64,000 nt of DNA from Vibrio sp. LaRot3 (GTDB lineage Bacteria; Pseudomonadota; Gammaproteobacteria; Enterobacterales; Vibrionaceae), in assembly GCF_027587025.1 (NCBI RefSeq), contig NZ_JAPPTI010000002.1, forward strand, positions 248,001-312,000, written 5' to 3'. The position numbers and the translations under genes are program-made. The notes beneath the pieces are model-generated. The model did no database searches and was not told the origin of the DNA. It was given only the letters and a program-made list of their open reading frames with translations. Positions 44,431 through 51,989 of the stretch are shown here, piece after piece (the first letter of the stretch is position 1; every line of letters begins with the position of its first letter).

Positions 44431-44876
44431 TACGGTGTTTTTTGATGGAGGGGCCCCGTTTCGTCGGGGATACCATCAACAAAACACCTAACTGAATTAG
44501 CCCCGCAGGGAAAAGTGACTGCGCAGCGGGAACGAAGCACCAAGCCACCCACTTGCGGCAAGGAAATCGAGCAAGCCGATTGGCGCGGTTAGCTGTCCCA
44601 CTCAACACAAAGAAAATCACACGCCTTTCCTATTAAGCCAACCCTCGCAGAGCCTCACCGCACCAGTGGGGCTTTTGCTACAGCAACCCACCTAACCTAC
44701 AACACCTCACTCATTGGAGTGTCGGAAATGAGTGTCCGCACTGCGAAGCAGCATCCCCGTATAGTAATACGGGGTGAAAGTCTTACCCCTAAAGACTAAC
44801 GATCTTTGATCTTTCGCTCTTAAATATATGCAAATAGTTGATAATATTTCGAATCTTCCAAAGAAAGGAAAGTTAC
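44431..44876. other. Structured phage intergenic region, probable origin/packaging signal
   Basis: 446 bp dense in hairpins. A large stem at 44434-44488 pairs GGTGTTTTTTGATGG with CCATCAACAAAACACC (one bulged C), enclosing a second stem CCCCG/CGGGG. CACTCATT/AATGAGTG lies around 44708-44734. A perfect CCCCGTAT-AGTA-ATACGGGG lies near 44754-44773, and AGTCTT/AAAGACT near 44779-44796. In inoviruses the main intergenic region holds the plus and minus origins and the packaging hairpin. The first hairpin may also end the zot transcript. Confidence 0.7.
44728..44799 (+). CDS. Candidate 23-residue peptide within the origin region
   Basis: An ATG with GGAG 8 bp upstream opens a 23-codon frame (MSVRTAKQHPRIVIRGESL then TPKD). 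The peptide is basic. The frame spans two hairpins, so it may be coincidental with origin structure; the ribosome site makes it worth listing. Low certainty. Confidence 0.35.
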   Translation: MSVRTAKQHPRIVIRGESLTPKD

Positions 44877-45434
44877 ATGGTTCTTAAATTTATCGTATTC
44901 GCTGTTGGTATTATTCTCGTTTTGGTTCTTATCGGGCGGTTATCAAGACGAACGAACAACTCACCAAACGCAATAAGCGAAAGTAAAATAACGACCGATT
45001 ACTTATACCAATCGAGAAAGACTCTGGTTACAAAATCAGAACTCGCCTTTTATAGAGCGTTAACCGTCTCTGTTAGAAATCGCCATCTCGTATTTTCTAA
45101 AGTGCGCATTGCTGATGTGTTAAGCCCAAAGAAAGGTGAATATGACAAAAGTAATTGGCGTAGAGCGTTCAACCAGATTGCTTGTAAGCACTACGATTTT
45201 GTATTGTGTGACCCTGAAACACTAGATATTCATATGGTGATTGAGTTAGATGACTCTAGTCATGAGCGTGGTGATAGAAAGGAACGTGATGCATTTGTTG
45301 ATGCAGCAACGGCTTCTGCTGGTCTTACATTTAAGCGCTTTAAAGTTCAAAAATCTTATGACTATTTTGAGCTAGAAAATGAACTATATGGAACGACTTC
45401 AACGGAAAATAAGAAGCTTGAACGAGTGCTGTAA
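44877..45434 (+). CDS. DUF2726 nuclease-like cargo protein
   Basis: 185 residues from the ATG at 44877 (AAAGGAAAG upstream). One N-terminal membrane helix (FIVFAVGIILVLVLIG) precedes a soluble DUF2726 domain: LVTKSELAFYRAL, FSKVRIADVLSP, then FVLCDPETLDIHMVIELDDSSHE. The D...ELD arrangement recalls PD-(D/E)XK nucleases, though the Lys is not in its standard place. It is outside the core phage gene set and lies after the origin region, where inoviruses carry accessory genes. Superinfection exclusion or host defence is a guess. Confidence 0.75.
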   Translation: MVLKFIVFAVGIILVLVLIGRLSRRTNNSPNAISESKITTDYLYQSRKTLVTKSELAFYRALTVSVRNRHLVFSKVRIADVLSPKKGEYDKSNWRRAFNQIACKHYDFVLCDPETLDIHMVIELDDSSHERGDRKERDAFVDAATASAGLTFKRFKVQKSYDYFELENELYGTTSTENKKLERVL

Positions 45435-45512
45435 CCGACACCCCCTGTCGTATATTACGGGGGTAAACGCAACTATTCCTATCTACCTTAGCGTGCCATG
45501 TAAATAGGCGTT

Positions 45513-45818
45513 TTACTTTACACCGAGATGTTGAGCAGATGATGGGATGTATGTGTGCAGAATTAAATATAGCAAAGAAATGCCAGTGCTAGTTAGGATC
45601 GAGTCAAAATCACCACTAATCAAAATAGTTTTATTGGGTTTAAAAATTTCCCCAATTAGACCTAATTTTAATAACCCCAAGTACAGCATTATGCTGAGTA
45701 GAGCCGCAAATCCTAACCAATAGATAAAGTGGATAGCTTTTAAGGGTAAAACCTCAACCTTCGCCATGAGAACGAGCACGCAAGGCAGGAGTATTAGGAG
45801 CAGTTCGATATAAATCAC
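45513..45818 (-). CDS. Small phage membrane protein, unrecognised
   Basis: 101 residues from a GTG at 45818 with AAGGA 8-9 bp upstream. Three hydrophobic segments (ELLLILLPCVLVLMA; IHFIYWLGFAALLSIMLYLG; ILTSTGISLLYLILH) make it a polytopic membrane protein. It is transcribed against the DUF2726 gene. It might act in immunity or exclusion, as accessory membrane proteins of prophages often do, but nothing in the sequence proves it. Confidence 0.6.
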   Translation of the reverse strand: MIYIELLLILLPCVLVLMAKVEVLPLKAIHFIYWLGFAALLSIMLYLGLLKLGLIGEIFKPNKTILISGDFDSILTSTGISLLYLILHTYIPSSAQHLGVK

Positions 45819-46001
45819 AATATCAGTCCTTTAACCTAAAGTTGTTCGTTTGAACGAAATATCAATATTTTAAGTCTAGTCTAAATACTAAGGGAGGCGG
45901 TTAGAAATAAGAGAATTTTAAGAGTGATATTAGTGACGTTAAAGTCTGTAATTTACTAAATTAACAGTAATTATATTTGTGATATTTGTTATAATATAAC
46001 A

Positions 46002-46148
46002 ACAACACTTTAGCCTAAGTCATAGAATTTGTTATCATTAAGTCACTTCAAGCATTCATGATCTATGTTTGAATTTCTGACTAGCCTCAGACACTTTCGC
46101 TTGCAAACGCGGATGGCCGAACTGTAAGACTCCAGTTCGGCCTTTTTT
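46002..46148 (+). ncRNA. Candidate phage small RNA
   Basis: A TATAAT box at 45990-45995 and a Rho-independent terminator at 46115-46148 enclose about 147 bp with no ordinary gene, and no rightward gene nearby needs that terminator. The -35 region is weak, so the start is approximate. The RNA would be convergent with the DUF3653 gene end. Confidence 0.42.
46115..46148 (+). terminator. Strong terminator in the prophage right arm
   Basis: GGCCGAACTG / CAGTTCGGCC perfect 10-bp stem, 8-base loop, six T. Confidence 0.93.
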
Positions 46149-46153
46149 AACCG

Positions 46154-46528
46154 TTATGATTTAGATAATATCGATGCGATTGCTCTAGCATAACGAAGCA
46201 ACTTCGTTGATGTAGCCAGTTCAAGTTCTGACTGAATCTCTAGCAAAGCGATCCCTGTTAAGATCTCTTGGCAGCTCACTAAGCGCCCCGTAGGTAACTC
46301 CATTTTGTTCCCATTCATTTTGAATTGCTTCCAATCGCTAGATGTGCCAAGTGCCCGACCTTTTGCCATTTTCATAAGACGTCTACACTCTCTTGGAATC
46401 GTTTTTCCTCTATCCCACTCCGTGACAGTCCTCACAGATTTAAAACATAGTTCCGCAGTCTCTTCGACTGAAAGTTGGCACGTAAACTCACGAAAAATAT
46501 AGTTTTTAGTCATTTCGTGATACTTCAT
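46154..46528 (-). CDS. Phage regulatory HTH protein (DUF3653-like)
   Basis: 124 residues from the ATG at 46528, with GAGAG 6 bp upstream. An HTH (about 20-47; LSVEETAELCFKSVRTVTEW, then DRGKTIPRECRRLM) is followed by a helical C-terminus. It fits the DUF3653 phage regulatory family of Vibrio inoviruses. Its ribosome site lies in a hairpin (46535-46552). In the prophage no phage promoter lies upstream before the host border. In the excised circle the repressor-like gene would read straight into it with a 23-bp overlap, making an operon. Confidence 0.8.
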   Translation of the reverse strand: MKYHEMTKNYIFREFTCQLSVEETAELCFKSVRTVTEWDRGKTIPRECRRLMKMAKGRALGTSSDWKQFKMNGNKMELPTGRLVSCQEILTGIALLEIQSELELATSTKLLRYARAIASILSKS

Positions 46529-46534
46529 AGTTAA

Positions 46535-46552
46535 CTCTCGCAAAAGCGAGAG
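46535..46552 (-). promoter_or_regulatory. Hairpin sequestering the ribosome site of the DUF3653 gene
   Basis: On the minus strand CTCTCGC-TTTT-GCGAGAG; the 3' arm contains GAGAG, the only Shine-Dalgarno-like sequence before the ATG at 46528. Translation through it would open the site. Confidence 0.65.
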
Positions 46553-46590
46553 ATTCTATAAATATATGCATTAGCGTGATGTGCGCCGCG

Positions 46591-46618
46591 TTAAACATAA
46601 GCACGGATAATACGCACT
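46591..46618 (-). other. Right phage junction, attP-derived dif-like site
   Basis: On the minus strand: XerC arm AGTGCGTATTA identical to the left site, then TCCGTGC and TTATGTTTAA. The centre is 7 bp if the XerD arm is aligned to TTATGTTAAAT, and the arm has two changes. This is expected if the centre and XerD arm came from phage attP and the XerC arm from the host. Confidence 0.85.
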
Positions 46619-47411
46619 TAAGTGTTATTTCAAGGCAGTAAGGTTTTCGCGTTCTTGTTTTAGGAATTGCGGCCTTACAACGACAAAACTTGCTGTCAAC
46701 TAATCTCAGTATTTGATTAGCAATTACAATTCGCCTTGGGCACTTTTGTCATTCAACTTAGCGATCATGCATAACTAATTGCTGTAAACATACGTTCTAG
46801 CAAAATCCTACCTCAACTAAAAATCAGATTTTCATCCGCCACTTTTACACAGTGTTGTTGATGACTTACCCGGATATGTGCACGTTGATTGTCCACACGT
46901 TTATTTATCATCTCTTATCGACTGCTTGCTAAATCCAAATCTACAGTTCTAGACAATGACGCGTTGTACGTAACTTGCGTCGTTTTAGCTTCTTATAGCC
47001 ACTTAGCAACAAACACGCAGAATTTAAACCTACCTAAAAACTACAGCGACTGTCGCGCTTGTGACGTGGTCACTAATATCAAAATTAAACACGTCACCGT
47101 TAGCACTTCTGGTACAACCAAATGTGACAGCTTAACGACACAGTCTAATTCACTGGCTATAAATCGCGAAGTAATGATGGACTTACAGGTTTGTAATTTA
47201 ATTACAAGCAAGCTCAAAGCTGCACTCACAACAGAATTATATATTGTCATAAATGACTGAAATTCAGTTCATTTTTGTTATTAAGCGTATGCCTTAAGAC
47301 TTTTGTGCCACTACTGTAATTTTGTAATTCTAAGGAGTGTCACTTTTTATTAGGAAGCTAAGAAGGCGCAAAAGAGAAAGTTAGAAGTGTTATAGTGCGG
47401 CAGGATATTAC
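46619..47411. other. Gene-free region right of the prophage
   Basis: About 790 bp with no frame that has a credible start. GTGACGTGGTCAC at 47061-47073 is a matS match with one wrong base. Small inverted repeats are present but no terminator or tRNA. It may hold terminus-related sites or an eroded element; I see nothing else in it. Confidence 0.4.
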
Positions 47412-47432
47412 AAAAAAAGAGCACTATGTGCC
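47412..47432 (-). terminator. Terminator after vxrE
   Basis: On the minus strand GGGCAC-ATA-GTGCTC followed by seven T. Confidence 0.75.
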
Positions 47433-47462
47433 CTTCTCTCTTTAGTTGCGAAGTGTAGTGAA

Positions 47463-47615
47463 TTACTCTTCGTCTTGCTGATTAGCTTGCTCTCGGATTT
47501 GACTAGCAACGATCTTGATGGCTTCTGCGGTACTCACCCCTTGCGCCATTAATTTTTGAATTTGTTCTACGGCTTTTTGTTGCTCATCGTGGCTAAGGCT
47601 TAAATCATCAAACAT
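47463..47615 (-). CDS. vxrE: YoaH/UPF0181 small protein (VxrE)
   Basis: 50 residues, [19 protein letters not shown] then [20 protein letters not shown], the UPF0181 (YoaH) signature. It is the last gene of the vxr cluster; V. cholerae VxrE is the same type of protein. Its Shine-Dalgarno AGGAG lies inside the 3' arm of the terminator-like hairpin that follows vxrD. Expression may therefore be low or conditional. Role unknown. Confidence 0.85.
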   Translation of the reverse strand: MFDDLSLSHDEQQKAVEQIQKLMAQGVSTAEAIKIVASQIREQANQQDEE

Positions 47616-47641
47616 AAAAAAGGCTCCTAAATTTAGGAGCC
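47616..47641 (-). terminator. vxrD-vxrE intercistronic terminator/attenuator hairpin
   Basis: On the minus strand GGCTCCTAAATTTAGGAGCC (perfect dyad) then six T directly before the vxrE ATG. It acts as a terminator for vxrABCD, and its 3' arm is also the vxrE ribosome site. Confidence 0.85.
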
Positions 47642-47668
47642 GACTATATTACGATTTGTACGAAAATT

Positions 47669-48808
47669 CTAGTAACTGGTTAAGAAGTTAACGTAAGCGC
47701 CCATTGAGTTTTCGTTAGTGTAGCTCGCGCCAACGTCCAGTTGGAATAAGTTGAGTGGCGAAAGACCTAAACCAACCGTCACCGTATCATCTAGGTTTTC
47801 ATAAGCTAGGTTTTTGTTCCAACCCGCTCTGAGTTTTAATTGGCGCAGAATATCAACTTCAGCACCAACTCGAACCATTTGTCGGTTATCCGCGAACTCG
47901 TTGTAGCGTTCTTCTTCTTTTAAGTCGTAATCTGCACTTAGAGTAAAGTAGTCCGCAACGATACCAGCGCCAACAGTGTACTGTGGCGACATTTTGTAAG
48001 AATATGAAATCGGTGAATTATCTACTGTCGAGTAAATGGTTTTTGTTTCAATATCGCGCTCGATCAGGTTTGTGCCTGAAATACCTACGCGAAATGGGCC
48101 ATGAAACCAAAGGAAGCCGGCATCAACGTTAAACATAGTTTCGCCAGTGCCATTATCTCTTAAATCTTTAAGGTCATAATTGGTCAAGCTTGCTTCGTAA
48201 AGATATGTGTAAACGCGCTGAAGTTTAGGGCTAACACCGAAGGAAATATGTTGGCCAAGAAATGTTTGGTATTTTGCTAGTGAGATACCAACCTCTGTAA
48301 CGCCAACAGAAACCGCTTCTACCGTACTGTTCGCAGCATCCGTATAGGCGCTGCCTGTTGTTGAATCGATATTTGCGGTCGCAAAAGATTCCGTGTACGC
48401 CTTGCCAAAGGCATTAGCTGCAATGTATTGGTTCGGGATAGCGAAAGCAACAACACCACCAAGCTCGAAGTTAAGGCTGTCACCATTCAGGGCATCTAGC
48501 GCTTTTGCCAATTCGGCATCATTACCCGGGTTGTTGATGAAGTTTTTGGTGCTATCGAGACCGTCAATAAAACTACCGCTGTCGGTGTATTCAAAACCAA
48601 TACTCGGTGTGATCATGCCAATATCATCGTTACGACGATAAATAGCCGTTAGTGCAGGGTTGTAAAATGGTGCAGTTAGAAAGTTAGCAGAGACAACACC
48701 TACTCCACCCATTGCGTCGCCGCGTGCCTCAACAGCGTAATTCGCTGCAGATGCAGTAGTGGCCGCAAAAGCGATCGATAGTGGTAATAATCTTAGTACG
48801 GTTTTCAT
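47669..48808 (-). CDS. vxrD: VxrD, TraF-like outer-membrane barrel protein
   Basis: 379 residues. A signal peptide (MKTVLRLLPLSIAFAATTASA) precedes a beta-barrel rich in alternating hydrophobic and polar strands, with an AVEARGDAMGGVGVVSANF start and a TraF/FadL-like plan. It fits the conjugal transfer TraF family (PF13729), which despite its name includes chromosomal barrels. It is fourth in the vxrABCDE cluster, 60 bp after vxrC. It may be a channel or sensor linked to wall stress; its precise role is unknown. Confidence 0.85.
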   Translation of the reverse strand: MKTVLRLLPLSIAFAATTASAANYAVEARGDAMGGVGVVSANFLTAPFYNPALTAIYRRNDDIGMITPSIGFEYTDSGSFIDGLDSTKNFINNPGNDAELAKALDALNGDSLNFELGGVVAFAIPNQYIAANAFGKAYTESFATANIDSTTGSAYTDAANSTVEAVSVGVTEVGISLAKYQTFLGQHISFGVSPKLQRVYTYLYEASLTNYDLKDLRDNGTGETMFNVDAGFLWFHGPFRVGISGTNLIERDIETKTIYSTVDNSPISYSYKMSPQYTVGAGIVADYFTLSADYDLKEEERYNEFADNRQMVRVGAEVDILRQLKLRAGWNKNLAYENLDDTVTVGLGLSPLNLFQLDVGASYTNENSMGAYVNFLTSY

Positions 48809-48868
48809 AACGATATCGTGTTTAGTGTCCGGTAAAACTTATATCGGCCTATTGTCACCTATCTTTAG

Positions 48869-49747
48869 TTATTCCTCTAGTGAAACATCATAGGTTTTGC
48901 TGATAATTTGTGCCTGCTCTACGATAATTTTACCCTGCCAGCGTCTATGAACCATGCTCACGGCTAATACATATCGGCCTGATTCTATATCGGTCGTCAA
49001 CAATGAATCAGGATAATCCGATTCGTAAGATTCATTCCAAACGTTGTTATAAGTTCCGTCTACATAGTCATACAGCGATGCAGTTAACTTAGGTAACGGG
49101 CAATTTGAATTCAATAAGCTATTTTGTTCGACTAGCCAATGATCTTTGGATTGCCAACGAACGGTCATGTTTGCTTGTGGTTCACCAAGAACTAGCCATG
49201 AACTCCAAGATTCATCATCTTTGGTGACCACATCAATGCGATAGAGCCCCATTTGCAGGCGATTGTTGATATTGTAGCGTTTTACGTATGTGCCAACGCC
49301 ACTCTCATCATTTTCACTCAATTTGCTCAGTGCGTTGTCATTTGAGATGTCGCGTTCTATCCAGCGAGTGAGATTGATATCTGCGACATCTTTTGCTGAT
49401 TGAATTTCAACAACTGCGCGAAAGGCATCACGCCCCGGGCTTTCAATTTCGGTACGTTTAACAACGACGGATTTTAACCATTCGGGGAAACTTTTGTTGT
49501 CTAAGCCACGTCCGCAATCAACTTCCAGCGATTGCAGCAACAAGTTATTTAGATGGGGTTTTAGTGTGGCGTTATCTTCGAGTTGCCATACTTCTACTAG
49601 CGAGTTGAACATCGCGTTCAAATCGTCATTTAGTAGATGTTTGTGGGTTTGAGTCAGAGGTGAATTGCCGTCAAACCATGGCACGCCGTCTGAAAAAGCG
49701 GGTGCACTGCAAAGTGCACCCGTCAGTAATAATGCTTTTTTAATCAT
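48869..49747 (-). CDS. vxrC: VxrC, exported DUF2861-like protein
   Basis: 292 residues with a signal peptide (KALLLTGALCSAPAFS). The soluble periplasmic part is without recognised catalytic motifs. It has two Cys that may form a disulfide (DCGRGLD and SNCPLP). It fits DUF2861, the VxrC family. It overlaps vxrB by 4 bp, so it is coupled to it. The location and operon suggest it tunes signalling of the VxrA sensor domain. Function otherwise unknown. Confidence 0.85.
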   Translation of the reverse strand: MIKKALLLTGALCSAPAFSDGVPWFDGNSPLTQTHKHLLNDDLNAMFNSLVEVWQLEDNATLKPHLNNLLLQSLEVDCGRGLDNKSFPEWLKSVVVKRTEIESPGRDAFRAVVEIQSAKDVADINLTRWIERDISNDNALSKLSENDESGVGTYVKRYNINNRLQMGLYRIDVVTKDDESWSSWLVLGEPQANMTVRWQSKDHWLVEQNSLLNSNCPLPKLTASLYDYVDGTYNNVWNESYESDYPDSLLTTDIESGRYVLAVSMVHRRWQGKIIVEQAQIISKTYDVSLEE

Positions 49748-50403
49748 GCCTTCATCTTATAGCCAACACCACGTAGCGTTTCGATCTCTAAGCCGGGTAA
49801 TTTTTGGCGTAACTGTAGTACGTGAGTGTCTACCGTTCTTGTTGTTGGGAAATGATTGTAGCCCCATACATGGTCAAGCAACTCGTCGCGCGTAAATACA
49901 CGGCCTAAATTGCTTGCTAAGAACAACAACAAGTCGAACTCTGTTCGAGTCAATGTTACTAACTGCTCATTGAAGAACACTTCGCGGGTGTTTTTATCAA
50001 TCAATAAGTTATCTGTTTTAACTTTGCTGTCATCTTGCTCTTGTTGTTCTGGTGAACGCAATTGTGCGCGAATGCGAGCAAACAACTCAGCTTCAGCAAA
50101 TGGCTTGGTTAGGTAATCATTCGCACCAGAATCTAATCCTGCTACTTTATCTTTAACGGTAATCAATGCAGTAAGCAGAATCACCGGAACATCCTTGATC
50201 GCTTTCCATTGGCTAAGATGTGTTACTGAGTCACCATCAGGCAATTGACGATCAAGGATAACGAGATCTGCTTTTGCCCAGTACTGCTCAACATCAGCAA
50301 TAGTTTCTGAATGGAAGCACTCGTAACCTGCTTGTTCAAGGCTGACAAGTAGACCGTCAGCTAAATTTTTGTCGTCTTCAACGAGAAGCAGTGTCTGTTT
50401 CAC
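49744..50403 (-). CDS. vxrB: VxrB response regulator (OmpR family; VbrR/WigR)
   Basis: 219 residues from the GTG at 50403, which has GGAG 7 bp upstream; the longer frame adds 12 residues inside vxrA. The receiver domain has VEDD, phospho-acceptor Asp in VILDRQLPDGD and the conserved Lys in LTKPF. The C-terminal winged helix (LTRTEFDLLLFLASNLGRVF, then TVDTHVLQLRQKL) is of the OmpR/PhoB type. In V. cholerae VxrB controls cell-wall homeostasis, type VI secretion and biofilm; in V. parahaemolyticus the homologue VbrR controls beta-lactamase. Confidence 0.93.
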   Translation of the reverse strand: MKQTLLLVEDDKNLADGLLVSLEQAGYECFHSETIADVEQYWAKADLVILDRQLPDGDSVTHLSQWKAIKDVPVILLTALITVKDKVAGLDSGANDYLTKPFAEAELFARIRAQLRSPEQQEQDDSKVKTDNLLIDKNTREVFFNEQLVTLTRTEFDLLLFLASNLGRVFTRDELLDHVWGYNHFPTTRTVDTHVLQLRQKLPGLEIETLRGVGYKMKA

Positions 50404-51832
50404 AAGGTATCTCCAATATGAACGTTGTCGGCGGACCAATCAGTGTCATTTTGCCACCCATTCGCCCGACCATAGAATCAACGATTGTTAAGCCCAACCC
50501 TAAACCACTCTTACTCACAAAAGGTTTTCTTAATTGTTTCCAATCTTTGTGAGTCAGTGTCCCTTGGTCAATAACATTGAGCGTAATTTTGTTTTTAGAT
50601 GTCTTAACATCCAGTTTAATCGGCTTAATTCCGTATTTCACCGCGTTACGAATTAAATTGTCGATACAAGTACCAAGCCAGTAGACGTTCAGCTTAGCAG
50701 CGACGTCGTTGTCGATATCTAGCTCGACTTGGTTACAAAATTCTTCTTCGATCTTAAATTCAAGCCACTCAGCGATAGATGGTACCCATTCTGTGGCTAG
50801 CGGTTTGTTATCAGACTGCAAATAATCTTTACTTGCTTCCGCTAATTGGCGTAATCGCCTCGAATCTTCACACAAACGGCGAAATTCATCGTAAACCGAT
50901 TCAGGAAGCTGCTCAAATTCTCGGCGGAAGCCCTCTACTGTTAGAGACAAGCTTGCAATCGGAGTGCGAAGTTCATGGGTCAATATTTGCAAAACCAACA
51001 TGCGACTCTTCATTTCTTGTCGTTTGGTGTTCCAACGATAAATCGACCAACCAATCACCAAGAGAATATTCGCTATCACTAAACCGACCATACCAATTCT
51101 TAAGAGATTAGCGTGATCTTCTATATCCCAGCAAATATTACCTCGTTGCACGAAGCAGGTATTTGACGTGCTGCCCAAGGTTAAACTTAAACCGGCTTTT
51201 GTTACATTGTTTGCCCAGATATCCTCTGGATAGATGTAGTAATTATCATTTTTTCGCAGCCAAAGTTCATCGTTTTCAATAAACATGCTCGCACCGGAGA
51301 TCAAAGCTAAGATGCTCTCTTCGTCCATGCGCTGTAAACGTCCGAGCAAGGTTTGCTCCGATGCTAAGGGACGCTCTTTAATATGCATGTACTGCTCAAG
51401 CATGGCAACTTGGTCAGGGTGAATGGCAATGTAGCGGCTCGCGTAAGTACCCCCGCCCGGGTGAACAAGGCTGCTTCTCGCAAACCACTTAGGGCTTAAT
51501 TTACTGCCCTTACACATGGCACGAGTAAATACCAAAGGCTCAGTAACTAAGGGGCTTAACGGTAATTTACCCGTACAAGAAACCGACAAACGATAAAGTG
51601 TTTGGATATCTTTAAGTGGGTAATTTGAAGTTTGTGGCAGCATGGACTCTGGCGTAAGCAATCTAGTCGGATAATCAGATTGCAGCACTCGGATATCATA
51701 GGTGACATCGGCTTCAGCCATTTTGAATAAGTTGACAAATTTATCTATACGTTCTGGTAATGAATCCGCACTGGCGCTGAGCGGGCTCATTGCAACAATA
51801 ATCAGCAGCGGTTTTAGGAAGTGTCGAATCAA
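50378..51832 (-). CDS. vxrA: VxrA sensor histidine kinase (VbrK/WigK)
   Basis: 484 residues. A signal-like N-terminus and a large periplasmic domain (about 25-240) with several Cys precede one membrane span (MVGLVIANILLVIGWSIYR, near 250). A HisKA domain (LTHELRTPIASLSL) and an HATPase end (IDNLIRNAVKYG; KSGLGLGLTIVDS) follow. It senses wall damage or beta-lactams in related species and phosphorylates VxrB. It overlaps vxrB by 26 bp and heads the five-gene cluster. Confidence 0.93.
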   Translation of the reverse strand: MIRHFLKPLLIIVAMSPLSASADSLPERIDKFVNLFKMAEADVTYDIRVLQSDYPTRLLTPESMLPQTSNYPLKDIQTLYRLSVSCTGKLPLSPLVTEPLVFTRAMCKGSKLSPKWFARSSLVHPGGGTYASRYIAIHPDQVAMLEQYMHIKERPLASEQTLLGRLQRMDEESILALISGASMFIENDELWLRKNDNYYIYPEDIWANNVTKAGLSLTLGSTSNTCFVQRGNICWDIEDHANLLRIGMVGLVIANILLVIGWSIYRWNTKRQEMKSRMLVLQILTHELRTPIASLSLTVEGFRREFEQLPESVYDEFRRLCEDSRRLRQLAEASKDYLQSDNKPLATEWVPSIAEWLEFKIEEEFCNQVELDIDNDVAAKLNVYWLGTCIDNLIRNAVKYGIKPIKLDVKTSKNKITLNVIDQGTLTHKDWKQLRKPFVSKSGLGLGLTIVDSMVGRMGGKMTLIGPPTTFILEIPCETDTASR

Positions 51833-51935
51833 AACAAAGTCTTAGCAGTTCAATTATTTACCAGAATACTGCCTGATTATGGCAAAAATAGACATGATTA
51901 ATGTAAGGTGAGTGTCAATTATGTTACGTGCTAAA

Positions 51936-51965
51936 CAAAAGAAGCCAGCAATCATTGCTGGCTTC
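51936..51965 (-). terminator. Terminator after pntAB
   Basis: GAAGCCAGCAA-TCA-TTGCTGGCTTC with the T-run on the minus strand, 25 bp past the pntB stop. Confidence 0.9.
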
Positions 51966-51989
51966 AATAGTTTTAAATGCTGGGTTTGA

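Larger units (their letters stand above)
45835..46153. other. Gene-free stretch in the right part of the prophage
   Basis: A+T-rich first half with a TATAAT hexamer at 45990-45995. The second half ends in a strong rightward terminator at 46115-46148. The promoter and terminator frame a possible small RNA. A 20-codon frame (46065-46127) has its TAA in the terminator loop. Confidence 0.5.
38137..46618. mobile_element. Integrated filamentous phage (CTXphi/VGJphi/f237-like), unit 8454 bp
   Basis: Two dif-like sites 8454 bp apart in the same orientation bound a block with the gene order of Vibrio inoviruses: replication initiator, ssDNA-binding protein, small coat proteins, terminator, pIII, pVI-like, Zot/pI. 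No integrase is present, so integration must use host XerCD. No pIV secretin gene is present; CTXphi uses the host EpsD secretin and the same is expected here. No toxin gene is seen. Unusual cargo is a DnaQ-like exonuclease and a DUF2726 gene. All structural genes look intact. Confidence 0.93.

Noticed and set aside
46591..46618. Right junction as a second functional dif
   Set aside because: The centre is 7 bp when the XerD arm is aligned and the arm has two changes; it is better explained as phage attP-derived.
46889..47260. 123-codon rightward frame beside the prophage
   Set aside because: TTG start, no ribosome site, Thr/Ser-rich composition unlike a folded protein and no recognisable domain; probably chance in an A+T-rich region.
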